64,000 bases of DNA from Martinezella rhizogenes (GTDB lineage: Bacteria; Pseudomonadota; Alphaproteobacteria; Rhizobiales; Rhizobiaceae). The notes below the pieces were generated by a model. That model saw only the letters and a program-made list of their open reading frames with translations. It made no database searches and had not been told where the DNA came from. The position numbers were made by a program, and so were the translations under genes. Below are positions 16,936 through 25,382 of this stretch, one piece after another. The stretch spans positions 62,001 through 126,000 of the forward strand of contig NZ_JUHG01000011.1 in assembly GCF_000799715.1 (NCBI RefSeq), written 5' to 3'. How positions within the stretch are numbered: position 1 is the first letter of the stretch; every line of letters starts with the position of its first letter.

Positions 16936-16969
16936 TAGAAAAGGGACCCGGCAGGGAAAGCCAGGCCCC
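16936..16969 (-). terminator. terminator of the ropA porin gene
   Basis: On the minus strand GGGGCCTGGC pairs with GCCGGGTCCC (two G-U pairs) around TTTCCCT, and is followed by TTTTCT. It lies 35 bases beyond the porin stop. Confidence 0.75.
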
Positions 16970-17003
16970 TCTCTTCTCTGATCGGAGGTCAAGTCAGATC
17001 AGG

Positions 17004-18107
17004 TCAGAAGTTGCGTTCGAAACGGAGGATACCGGAAACGGTATCATCCTTGGCATAGTCGTAGTGAACGTAGGTCAGTTCCGGCTCGATGAGCAGGTCC
17101 TTGACAGGGTTGAACTTCAGGTTCGACGTTGCCTCGAAGATCTTCGAGTCGGTGTAGGCGAGCTGCAGGTTCCACTTCAGCTTTTCGTTGACCGGAACGC
17201 CAACGCCACCCCAAACGGCCCAGTCACCCCAGCCGCACTTGGATTCGTTGACGGTGCCGTTCGGCGCCGTGCAAGCGGAGATATCCTGGTTGGTGCCGGC
17301 ATACTTGTTCAGCTTGTCGCCGTCCGTGTTGTAGCCGCCCATCAAGAAGGCCGTGAAGCCGCCGAAGTCGGCATCGACGCGAGCCTTGATAGCGCCTTCT
17401 TCGACGATGGAATCGTAACCACCAACGACCTTGAATGACCATGCGCCAGCCTTGTAGCCGGCACCGGCAACAACGTCCGGAGCGTAGTGGTCCGTGCTCT
17501 GATCAACCCACCAGCTTGCGCCATAGGAGGTGCTCGAGCCGCCGGAGTTGCTGTCTTCCAGCGAGATTACAGCCGTGAAGCCGTTGCCGGCATCGTAGTT
17601 GTAGGTCAACTGGTTGAGTTCGTACGGGCCGTCATAGATCACGTCGTCGTTGATGACGTCGCCGGCGTAACCGATGTAAAGGTTATATGCCGAGTCTTTC
17701 TTACCAACGGTGAAGCCGCCTAGGCTGATATACGACCACAGCAGGTTCGTACTCGTCGAGCCGCCGTCGTTCCAGTCCCAGCGAACGATGGTTTCGGTCT
17801 TCAGCGGGCCGTATTCGGTGTCGGTCGCGGTGTCGACGTTCAACTCGGCGCGCGTATGCCAGAGGGTGCCCTGGCTGCTGGCCCGATTATATGCGTTATA
17901 CCACTCACCTTCGGTACGAACCTTGCCGCCGACCTTGAGGCAGGTTTCCGTGCCCGGGATGAAGAAGTAGCCTGGACCGTAGGCGTCGCAGATGCGAACG
18001 TATTCGAGGGGCTCTGGCTCGGCGGCAACGATAGCGTCCGCCGCGTGTGCACCAGTTGCTGCTGCCAGCGCGGCAGCGGAGCCAAGAAGAAGGCTCTTGA
18101 TGTTCAT
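17004..18107 (-). CDS. ropA: major outer-membrane porin (RopA/Omp2b family)
   Basis: A 367-residue alphaproteobacterial porin with a signal peptide (MNIKSLLLGSAAALAAATGAHA) and the family N-terminus ADAIVAAEPEPLEYVRICDAYGPGYFFIPGTETCLKVGGKVR. Alternating amphipathic strands follow, and it ends with an aromatic C-terminal residue (RFERNF), as needed for BAM-dependent assembly. The two cysteines in the ICDAYGPG...ETCLKV region are conserved in the family. ATG 18107 has GGAG five bases upstream; a start at 18152 would place fifteen residues before the signal. It would form a general diffusion channel. The symbol follows rhizobial usage; paralogues are common. Confidence 0.88.
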   Translation of the reverse strand: MNIKSLLLGSAAALAAATGAHAADAIVAAEPEPLEYVRICDAYGPGYFFIPGTETCLKVGGKVRTEGEWYNAYNRASSQGTLWHTRAELNVDTATDTEYGPLKTETIVRWDWNDGGSTSTNLLWSYISLGGFTVGKKDSAYNLYIGYAGDVINDDVIYDGPYELNQLTYNYDAGNGFTAVISLEDSNSGGSSTSYGASWWVDQSTDHYAPDVVAGAGYKAGAWSFKVVGGYDSIVEEGAIKARVDADFGGFTAFLMGGYNTDGDKLNKYAGTNQDISACTAPNGTVNESKCGWGDWAVWGGVGVPVNEKLKWNLQLAYTDSKIFEATSNLKFNPVKDLLIEPELTYVHYDYAKDDTVSGILRFERNF

Positions 18108-18692
18108 AATAACTCCAATCTGTTCCTGATTGGGCATGAGATATCGCGCCAAAAAAGCGGCGTAACCGACCCCATCCCGTTCATGTTCCCTATCAGTAGG
18201 TGCGAAGTAGTAAGCTTCACGAACTATTTGGTGAACCTGCTTCGCCGATTTGGCAAGTTACTAAGATTGGCGAACTATATGCACGCTACTCGAAAAAAAT
18301 CCTTGTTGCAAAAATGACGCAAATCACTGGTTCGCCCGGCCTTGAGGGCTTTCCGCCGGTTGCGGGCGAGGGGTCTCTGTAACCACAGGGAAACCTGCTC
18401 CCCGTCACCGCATATCCCCTGAGCAGGAAGGTCATGGGGCAGAACTCGCCGATTCTCGATGTGTCGACGGCGCATGGCGGCAACAGTCCTCATGCCGTTT
18501 CCGCCGAACGATGACCGACAAGCTTTTGGTCGCATGCTGAATTGTTGATGGGCGAGCAATCGCTCGCGGCGGCTCATTAGATGACCCTAATGGTTGATCG
18601 CCCCGGCGTGATCCTATATGTCTACCAACGCTTGCAGTAGACTTGAAGTCGGTTGATCAATGTTACTCTAATGTTGTGTGGAGCGCATGAGC
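18108..18692. other. long intergenic region between ropA and the FkbM gene
   Basis: About 585 bp holding the promoters of the divergent ropA and FkbM genes. No conserved protein is seen. A 26-codon plus-strand frame at 18434-18514 (MGQNSPILDVSTAHGG...) is preceded by AGGAAGG. Upstream sequence CCTGCTC/GAGCAGG could fold over that ribosome site. Whether it is translated is unknown. Confidence 0.35.
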
Positions 18693-19448
18693 ATGACTGA
18701 GGTTTTCGAGCCGTTTATCGCGCGAGAGCGATTTGTCGGGCCGCATAAATTTGATGTCCACATTGAAGATGAGTTGGCGCGCCAATGGTATAATTACGCC
18801 GATCAATGGCAGGTCGAGCGGCAATGGTGGATCGACATCATCAAGCCGGGATCGACGGTCCTCGAATGCGGCGCCCATCAGGGACTGACCACCGTCCTGC
18901 TGGCGCTGTGTGCAGGGCCAACAGGAGTGGTTCACGCCTGGGAAGCGTCACCGAGCAACGCGGCCATGATCGGGCGCAATGCAAAGCTGAACAATCTTCA
19001 TAATGTCGTCGTTCATCCCTATGCGGCCGGGGACAAAAAAGGCGTGTTGCCGGTTTTAGACAACTTGGGCTCGTTTATGGTTCTACCTTCGGATCAGGAC
19101 CCGAGGATGTCGACGAAGGTGGAAGTCGTCAGGCTCGATGATGATTACGACCATGCCAGGAAGGTCGATTTTCTGAAGATCGATGTAGATGGGGCGGATC
19201 TGGAAGTCTTGCTCGGGGCACCGAGGATCTTGTCCGATCGGCCCGTCATCAACCTCGAACTGCACAATTTCCTTTTCGATGATCCGGTCAGAACGGTCTC
19301 GAAGATCGCCGAAATCTTCCACGATCTGGAATACAGCTTCAAGGTGGATGGCTATGACGACAAAGAGGTTGTCGACGTCGGCATGTCTCTCGATATAGCC
19401 TGGCTGACAAGCTTCAAATTTGCGCAAATCTTGTGCACGCCGGTATAA
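18693..19448 (+). CDS. FkbM family methyltransferase
   Basis: A 251-residue SAM-dependent methyltransferase of the FkbM type. FkbM enzymes often O-methylate sugars or polyketides. Motif I is STVLECGAHQGLTTVLLAL, the acidic ribose-binding position is in VHAWEASPSNAAMIGRNAKLNN, and the family core is VDFLKIDVDGADLEVLLGA with INLELHNF. ATG 18693 has GGAG nine bases upstream; ATG 18687 and GTG 18678 are alternatives. Because FkbM genes are usually in polysaccharide clusters, modification of a surface glycan is possible, but this gene is isolated here. Confidence 0.8.
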   Translation: MTEVFEPFIARERFVGPHKFDVHIEDELARQWYNYADQWQVERQWWIDIIKPGSTVLECGAHQGLTTVLLALCAGPTGVVHAWEASPSNAAMIGRNAKLNNLHNVVVHPYAAGDKKGVLPVLDNLGSFMVLPSDQDPRMSTKVEVVRLDDDYDHARKVDFLKIDVDGADLEVLLGAPRILSDRPVINLELHNFLFDDPVRTVSKIAEIFHDLEYSFKVDGYDDKEVVDVGMSLDIAWLTSFKFAQILCTPV

Positions 19449-19607
19449 GACCTTTTCGGGATAAGGTCGACATTGCTTGGTCGCTGCCCCGGTTAAAGTC
19501 TTTGCGGCAAGATAACCGCTGTACGGTCAATCGTGCCCTATGCGTCGGGTTCCGACGTCGCTTGGGTAATAAGTCGCTGGCTGCCAACCGAGAAGAAGCG
19601 GGAACGG

Positions 19608-19690
19608 ATTGCCACACCTGATTTTGGTGTGGCGGTACGGTTCAGGTCCGTATTGCCACACCTGAAAAATCTCTATTTGATTTCAGGTGG
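19608..19690. repeat. two direct copies of ATTGCCACACCTGA with hairpin potential
   Basis: Copies lie at 19608-19621 and 19652-19665. The first forms GCCACACC/GGTGTGGC (19611-19618 with 19626-19633). The second forms ACCTGAAA/TTTCAGGT with sequence near 19683-19690. They lie between the FkbM gene and tRNA-Cys, so transcription termination is the simplest role. Confidence 0.5.
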
Positions 19691-19713
19691 TTATGACGAG
19701 CGTAAAGGGGGAT

Positions 19714-19787
19714 TGGAGGCCTCGCCCGGAATCGAACCGGGATGCAAGGATTTGCAGTCCTCTGCGTAACCACTCCGCCACGAGGCC
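19714..19787 (-). tRNA. tRNA-Cys (anticodon GCA)
   Basis: A 74-nt cloverleaf on the minus strand: acceptor GGCCTCG/CGAGGCC, D-arm with GGAGTGGTTACGC, anticodon loop CTGCAAA containing GCA, T-arm CCCGGTTCGAATCCGGG, discriminator U and an encoded CCA. Confidence 0.97.
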
Positions 19788-20184
19788 ATCCGATTTAGTA
19801 AAGGCGAGTGATGGCGGGCGTTTAGAACGAATCTCAGGAGAGTGCAAGACCTATCGCGGCCGATGATCAAATAACTTGTCGATTGGCGCCGGTAGGGTAC
19901 CTTTCATGGGCGTCGTTTCCCGGCTGTGCTTTTTTATAGAGAAACCGCTCTATGAGTTTGGCCGCAATCTCGGCAGACACGAGCCCGTTGCAACGATCTC
20001 CGCCGACATCGCGGAAGGGAAGGCGGGGTGAAGCGTGCCTGGAGCGCAAGCTGTTGTTGCTGCGCGACGCATTATCATGAATCTCTGCATCCGCCGCAGC
20101 AACGCCTTGAAAGCGCAGCCGCACGCGATTAAGACACACGGAGCATAGAAGCAAAACCGGCTTAGCCTTCGGGCGCGAGAGGAT
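19788..20184. other. intergenic region upstream of the PCMT-fold methyltransferase
   Basis: About 400 bp with no convincing gene. The minus strand holds a protein-like short tail (GTG near 19980, VSAEIAAKLIERFLYKK... ending at 19867) of about 38 codons with no clear ribosome site. It could be a remnant or chance. Confidence 0.3.
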
Positions 20185-20856
20185 ATGATGGATTTCGAAG
20201 CAGCACGCGTGAAGATGGTCGAGAACCAGATCCGCACGACGGATGTCACCTCCCATTCCGTGTTGAATGCGTTTCTGACGGTGCCGCGCGAGAATTTCGT
20301 GCCGGAGAAGTCGAAGCTCCTGGCCTATATCGATAATGATATCGAGGTCTGTCCGGCAGCTTCCGGCGCGCCGGCACGCTTCCTGATGGAGGCTTCGCCG
20401 CTGGCAAAGCTTCTGCAGCTCGGAGCGATCACCAAGGAAGACAAGGTTCTCGACGTCGGTTGTGGCACCGGTTACGTCTCCGGGCTTCTGTCGATCCTGG
20501 CCGGCAAGGTTGTTGCGCTCGAATCCGACGAGGCGCTGGCTGTGACGGCCAAGGCCAATCTTGCAGCACTCGGCCATGACAACGTCACCGTCGTCACCGG
20601 CGAGCTGGAAAAGGGCTATGCCGCAAGCGGCGCCTATGACGTCATTTTTGTCGATGGTTCGGTTCAGGAAGTGCCGCAGGCGCTGCTCGATCAGCTCGGC
20701 GAAGGCGGTCGTTTGATCGTCGTGCTGGGCTATGGCCACGCCGCCCGCGCCACCGTCTTCATGCGCGAGCGCGGCGCTCTTTCGGAAAACGTCTTCTTCA
20801 ATGCGTCGATCAAGCCGCTGCCGGGCTTCGCCAAGGCTAAGGAATTTGTGTTCTGA
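20185..20856 (+). CDS. protein-L-isoaspartate O-methyltransferase family protein (PCMT fold)
   Basis: A 223-residue SAM-dependent methyltransferase of the PCMT group. The N-terminus (ARVKMVENQIRTTDVTSHSVLNAFLTVPRENFVPE) and motif I (VLDVGCGTGYVSGLLSILAGKVVALESD) match the family. However, the isoaspartate-binding SxP-YIVAxM motif of true Pcm is replaced by GAPARFLMEASPLAKLLQL, so repair of isoaspartyl residues is doubtful. ATG 20185 or the adjacent ATG 20188 follows GAGAGGAT. In related genomes, as I recall, a tolC gene follows this one; here popZ follows directly. A strong terminator ends it. Confidence 0.82.
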   Translation: MMDFEAARVKMVENQIRTTDVTSHSVLNAFLTVPRENFVPEKSKLLAYIDNDIEVCPAASGAPARFLMEASPLAKLLQLGAITKEDKVLDVGCGTGYVSGLLSILAGKVVALESDEALAVTAKANLAALGHDNVTVVTGELEKGYAASGAYDVIFVDGSVQEVPQALLDQLGEGGRLIVVLGYGHAARATVFMRERGALSENVFFNASIKPLPGFAKAKEFVF

Positions 20857-20886
20857 TCGGAAGCACAGCTGAATGATACCTTTGAG

Positions 20887-20912
20887 ACGGGCGCTTATGG
20901 CGCCCGTTTTTC
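20887..20912 (+). terminator. terminator after the PCMT-fold gene
   Basis: ACGGGCGC (20887-20894) pairs with GCGCCCGT (20900-20907) across TTATG, then TTTTC. Confidence 0.85.
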
Positions 20913-21100
20913 GTTGGGCTTGCCCGCGACAAAATCGGCAATCGCATATGATTCGCATCGGCCGTAACAAAACTGTGCATCAGCGGGCTTAGTGCTTTCG
21001 CGGTGATTTTTTTCCCAAGGGTAGTATTCTAGGGTGGCGCTGATTCGGGCGCTCCATTGACGGGATTCCGGTCGTTGCATCTGGGAAAACGGGGATGAAT

Positions 21101-22012
21101 ATGGCTCAGCCAAGTGTCGTGCGTGAACCATCCATGGAAGAGATCCTGGCGTCCATCCGCCGGATTATCGAGAGCAACGAGCCCGGCGCCGCCCATTCCA
21201 TTTCGCCATCCCTGCCTGCTGTCTACACCACCGCCGACGATGAGCGCGATGATGACATTCACCTGACGGTCGATGAGGAATTTGCCGCTGCGGACCTGGC
21301 GAATGCATCGCCGGCCCCATCCGCCGACTCCGAACCGCGTTTCGTCGCCGCCAATTCGCAGGTGCCGATGCGTGAGCCGGAAGCGTCCGGCCGCACCCTG
21401 TCGCTTGCCGATGTCGCCGCGCGTGTCCGCGCCGCTTCTGAGCGCAATGCCGCGCAGCTGAACCCGGCCCGTGAAGCACCGCAGCTGCGCGAATTGCCGC
21501 CGGCCATGGTTGCGCGCCTTGCCGAGGCCCGCGTCGAACCGCTGGTCGGCGTGCCGCTGCGCAATACCGTCACGGAAGTTCCGGTATCCGCCGTAACCGC
21601 GCCGACGGCGGCACTTCTCGCCGAAGCTGCCATGCACGCGGCAAAGGTCGAGGCGGAACAAGCGGAAGAGCGTCCTGCCTCCGTCGCTCCCGCAGCGGCG
21701 CCGGTCGAAGCCCCCGTTTTCAATCCGCCGCCACGGCAGCCGGCCGCGGCTACCGCCGATCGTTTTCTGCCGCAAGTGCAGGCCGAACTCTCGTCTTCAC
21801 TGATGTCCGAGGCCGCCGGTGCACAGGTCGCCCGGTCCTTCGGCGAACTCGCCGCGGCGATCGATGGCGGTGAGCGCCGGTCGTTGGACGAGATCGCCGA
21901 GGAGATGCTGCGGCCTATGCTGCAAGACTGGCTTGATGACAACCTGCCGACCCTGGTTGAGCGTCTCGTGCGTGAGGAAATCGAACGAGTGGCGCGCGGC
22001 CCGCGCCGCTGA
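21101..22012 (+). CDS. popZ: polar organizing protein PopZ (DUF2497)
   Basis: A 303-residue PopZ-type scaffold, which in Caulobacter and Agrobacterium forms a polar hub anchoring the chromosome origin or marking the growing pole. The conserved N-terminal helix is EPSMEEILASIRRIIESNE (residues about 9-27). A long Pro/Ala/Glu-rich linker follows, and the C-terminal assembly helices end RPMLQDWLDDNLPTLVERLVREEIERVARG. ATG 21101 has GGGGA at good spacing; ATG 21095 is too close to it. Its position just upstream of valS is typical of Rhizobiales. Assignment is confident; polar localisation is inferred. Confidence 0.9.
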   Translation: MAQPSVVREPSMEEILASIRRIIESNEPGAAHSISPSLPAVYTTADDERDDDIHLTVDEEFAAADLANASPAPSADSEPRFVAANSQVPMREPEASGRTLSLADVAARVRAASERNAAQLNPAREAPQLRELPPAMVARLAEARVEPLVGVPLRNTVTEVPVSAVTAPTAALLAEAAMHAAKVEAEQAEERPASVAPAAAPVEAPVFNPPPRQPAAATADRFLPQVQAELSSSLMSEAAGAQVARSFGELAAAIDGGERRSLDEIAEEMLRPMLQDWLDDNLPTLVERLVREEIERVARGPRR

Positions 22013-22038
22013 CAGCCTGAGCTTCGGTTGGACGATCC

Positions 22039-22067
22039 GCCGCTCCGGCTTCCGGGGCGGCTTTTTT
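22039..22067 (+). terminator. terminator of popZ
   Basis: GCCGCTCCGG (22039-22048) pairs with CCGGGGCGGC (22052-22061) with loop CTT, followed by six T. Confidence 0.88.
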
Positions 22068-22133
22068 ATTGACTTGCCAGCGACCATCCTATTTACAACC
22101 CGCATAACCGAACCCTTAAGATCCGGTCCCAAA

Positions 22134-24977
22134 ATGCTCGAAAAAACCTATGATTCCGCCGCAGTCGAACCGAAGATCGCCCAGAAATGGGATGAGGCCG
22201 ACGCCTTTCGCGCCGGTGTGAACGCCAAGCCTGGCGCCGAAACCTTCACGATCGTCATCCCGCCGCCGAACGTCACCGGTTCGCTGCACATGGGCCACGC
22301 GCTGAACAACACGCTGCAGGACATCATGGTGCGCTTCGAGCGTATGCGCGGCAAGGATGTGCTCTGGCAGCCGGGCATGGACCATGCAGGCATCGCCACG
22401 CAGATGGTCGTCGAGCGCCGCTTGGCCGAAAGACAGCAGCCTAGTCGTCATGTTATGGGTCGCGAGGCCTTCATTGAGAAGATCTGGGAATGGAAGGAAG
22501 AGTCGGGTGGCTTGATCTTCAACCAGCTCAAGCGCCTCGGCGCGTCGTGTGATTGGTCGCGCGAACGCTTCACCATGGACGAGGGCTTGTCGAAGGCCGT
22601 TCTTGAAGTCTTCGTCACGCTTTACAAGGAAGGCCTGATCTACCGCGACAAGCGGCTGGTCAACTGGGATCCGAAGATGATGACGGCGATTTCGGATATC
22701 GAAGTCGAGCAGCATGAGATCAACGGCCATCTCTGGTATCTGCGCTATCCACTGGAAGAAGGCGTCACCTATCAGCATCCGATTGCCTTCGACGATGATG
22801 GCAAGCCGACGGAATGGGAAACGCGCGACTATCTGGTCGTCGCCACCACCCGTCCTGAAACCATGCTCGGCGATACCGGTATCGCCGTTAACCCAGACGA
22901 CGAGCGCTACAAGACGATCGTCGGCAAGCATGTCATCCTGCCGATCGTCGGCCGCCGCATTCCGATCGTTGCCGACGAATATCCGGACCCGACCGCGGGC
23001 ACCGGTGCCGTCAAGATGACACCGGCGCACGATTTCAATGACTTCGATGTCGGCAAGCGCCGGGGGCTGCGCGTCGTTAACATTCTGACGCCCGAAGCCA
23101 CCATCACCATCAAGGACAATGAGGATTTCCTCGAGGGCCTGGACAATCCCGCAGCCCTGCACGGCGCCTGGGACGAGCTGGAAGGCACGGATCGTTTCGA
23201 GGCGCGCAAAATTATCGTTCGCATCTTCGAAGAGGCCGGTCTGCTCGACAAGATCGAACCGCATAAGAATATGGTCCCGCATGGCGATCGCGGCGGTGTT
23301 CCGATCGAGCCGCGCCTGACCGAGCAATGGTATGTCGATGCCAAGACACTCGCCGAACCGGCGATCGCCTCCGTTCGCGAGGGACGCACCAAGCTGGTTC
23401 CGAAGAGCTGGGACAAGACCTATTACGACTGGATGGAAAACATTCAGCCCTGGTGCGTTTCCCGCCAGCTCTGGTGGGGCCATCAGATCCCGGCCTGGTA
23501 TGGCCCGGATGGTCAGGTCTTCGTCGAGAAGAGCGAAGAGGAAGCGCTGCAGGCGGCGATCCAGCATTATCTGTCGCATGAAGGGCCAATGAAGGCCTAT
23601 GTCGAGGATCTCCTGGAAAACTTCAAGCCGGGCGAAATCCTGACGCGCGACGAAGATGTACTCGATACCTGGTTCTCGTCGGCGCTCTGGCCATTCTCCA
23701 CGCTCGGCTGGCCGGATGAGACGCCGGAATTGGCGCGCTACTATCCGACCAACGTACTTGTCACCGGCTTCGACATCATCTTCTTCTGGGTCGCCCGCAT
23801 GATGATGATGGGCCTGCATTTCATGAAGGACGAAAACGGCGATCCCGTCGAACCCTTCAACACGGTCTATGTTCACGCTCTGGTGCGCGACAAGAACGGG
23901 CAGAAGATGTCGAAGTCCAAGGGCAACGTCATCGATCCGCTCGAACTGATCGATCAGTACGGCGCCGATTCCCTGCGTTTCACGCTGGCGATCATGGCCG
24001 CGCAAGGCCGCGACGTGAAGCTCGATCCGGCTCGCATCGCCGGCTACCGCAACTTCGGCACCAAGCTGTGGAACGCCACGCGCTTTGCCGAGATGAACGG
24101 CGCCAGGAGTGATCCGCATTTCGTGCCGGAAGCAGCCGAGCTCACTATCAATCGCTGGATCCTGACCGAGCTTGCCCGGACGGAACGTGATGTCACCGAG
24201 GCGATTGAAGCCTATCGCTTCAACGATGCCGCCGGCACGCTCTATCGCTTCATCTGGAACCAGTTCTGCGACTGGTATCTCGAACTCCTGAAGCCTGTCT
24301 TCAGTGGCGATGATGAAAACGCCAAGGCGGAGGCGCAGTCCTGCGCGGCCTACGTTCTCGAAGAGACCTACAAGCTGCTGCATCCCTTCATGCCCTTCAT
24401 GACCGAAGAACTGTGGGCGCATACGGCGGGCGAGGGCAAGGAACGCGATGGCCTGCTCTGCCACGCCGATTGGCCGGCACCGTCTTATGCCGACGACGTC
24501 GCGGCCGATGAGATCAACTGGCTGATCGACCTTGTTTCGGGCCTGCGCTCCGTCCGGTCGGAAATGAACGTGCCACCAGCGGCCACCGCGCCGCTGGTGA
24601 TCGTTGGCGCCAACAGCCTCACCCGCGAGCGTCTGTTCCGCCATGATGCGGCGATCAAGCGCCTGGCGCGTGTCGAGGAGATTTCACTTTCGGACACTGC
24701 ACCGAAGGGGGCCGCGCAGATCGTCGTGGGCGAAGCGACCGCCTGCTTGCCGCTCGGCAGCCTGATCGACCTTTCTGTCGAGAAGGCACGTCTGGAGAAG
24801 GGGATCGCCAAGAACGAGCAGGAGATGGCTCGCATCGTCGGCAAGCTATCGAACGAGAAGTTCGTCGCCAACGCCAATCCTGATGTAGTCGCCGCCGAAC
24901 GCGAGCGCCTGGATGAACTCCAGGGGCAACTCGCCAGCCTGAAGGTTGCTCTCGCAAGGGTCAGCGAAGCCGGCTGA
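22134..24977 (+). CDS. valS: valyl-tRNA synthetase
   Basis: A 947-residue class I aminoacyl-tRNA synthetase charging tRNA-Val. The HIGH motif appears in PPPNVTGSLHMGHALN near residue 45, and KMSKS in GQKMSKSKGNVIDP. The editing domain (CP1) lies between, with TTRPETMLGDT. The C-terminal coiled-coil arm (VEKARLEKGIAKNEQEMARIVGKLSN) is the ValS-specific tRNA-binding tail. The frame is open upstream through popZ, but ATG 22134 (MLEKTYDSAAVEPK) is the family start. It has its own promoter region after the popZ terminator. Confidence 0.97.
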   Translation: MLEKTYDSAAVEPKIAQKWDEADAFRAGVNAKPGAETFTIVIPPPNVTGSLHMGHALNNTLQDIMVRFERMRGKDVLWQPGMDHAGIATQMVVERRLAERQQPSRHVMGREAFIEKIWEWKEESGGLIFNQLKRLGASCDWSRERFTMDEGLSKAVLEVFVTLYKEGLIYRDKRLVNWDPKMMTAISDIEVEQHEINGHLWYLRYPLEEGVTYQHPIAFDDDGKPTEWETRDYLVVATTRPETMLGDTGIAVNPDDERYKTIVGKHVILPIVGRRIPIVADEYPDPTAGTGAVKMTPAHDFNDFDVGKRRGLRVVNILTPEATITIKDNEDFLEGLDNPAALHGAWDELEGTDRFEARKIIVRIFEEAGLLDKIEPHKNMVPHGDRGGVPIEPRLTEQWYVDAKTLAEPAIASVREGRTKLVPKSWDKTYYDWMENIQPWCVSRQLWWGHQIPAWYGPDGQVFVEKSEEEALQAAIQHYLSHEGPMKAYVEDLLENFKPGEILTRDEDVLDTWFSSALWPFSTLGWPDETPELARYYPTNVLVTGFDIIFFWVARMMMMGLHFMKDENGDPVEPFNTVYVHALVRDKNGQKMSKSKGNVIDPLELIDQYGADSLRFTLAIMAAQGRDVKLDPARIAGYRNFGTKLWNATRFAEMNGARSDPHFVPEAAELTINRWILTELARTERDVTEAIEAYRFNDAAGTLYRFIWNQFCDWYLELLKPVFSGDDENAKAEAQSCAAYVLEETYKLLHPFMPFMTEELWAHTAGEGKERDGLLCHADWPAPSYADDVAADEINWLIDLVSGLRSVRSEMNVPPAATAPLVIVGANSLTRERLFRHDAAIKRLARVEEISLSDTAPKGAAQIVVGEATACLPLGSLIDLSVEKARLEKGIAKNEQEMARIVGKLSNEKFVANANPDVVAAERERLDELQGQLASLKVALARVSEAG

Positions 24978-25000
24978 GGTCGTAGGTAATCCAAAATAGT

Positions 25001-25035
25001 AAGGGCACGCAGACGAAAGTCGCGTGCCCTTTTTA
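25001..25035 (+). terminator. terminator of valS
   Basis: AAGGGCACGC (25001-25010) pairs with GCGTGCCCTT (25022-25031), followed by TTTA. Confidence 0.88.
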
Positions 25036-25382
25036 TTTGCGCCATCGATTCGATCGAATCATCAAAACAGTCGATCTTGCCCCATCGCCAGCTTCGCGCA
25101 GGGAAAAACAGTTACCCCTAAACTGATAGGTTTCTCGAAAAGCGAAACTGTTGTCGGATTGTAACAGAATTGTTTCAGTAGAGAATAATAATCTATGTGG
25201 GGCCGAAAATGTTTTTTAAGAAGAAAAAAATATCTAATGCGAGCCATAATGGAGCACGTAGCTCACTTTCTTACGTAAACCGATCACTATATCGCGAGCT
25301 CACAGAACGCCAGCGGTGCATTGCCAAGTCGGATGATCATCGCAACAATCAGACACATAGATGCACAAGTGGGGGAGACACA
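25036..25382. other. intergenic/leader region before the outer-membrane protein gene
   Basis: About 350 bp, AT-richer than its surroundings. It contains a perfect 14-bp palindrome GATTCGATCGAATC at 25047-25060. The downstream gene's frame is open upstream to 25197, but that extension is not protein-like and precedes the signal peptide. No RNA gene is recognised. Confidence 0.4.

Noticed and set aside
21819..22133. A 105-residue N-terminal extension of ValS
   Set aside because: It overlaps the popZ frame and its terminator; the family start is ATG 22134.
22116..24644. An 842-codon minus-strand frame across valS
   Set aside because: It is a long antisense frame caused by high GC; valS on the plus strand has all synthetase motifs.
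25197..25382. A 62-residue N-terminal extension of the FadL-like protein
   Set aside because: It would bury the signal peptide, and ATG 25383 has a strong ribosome site.
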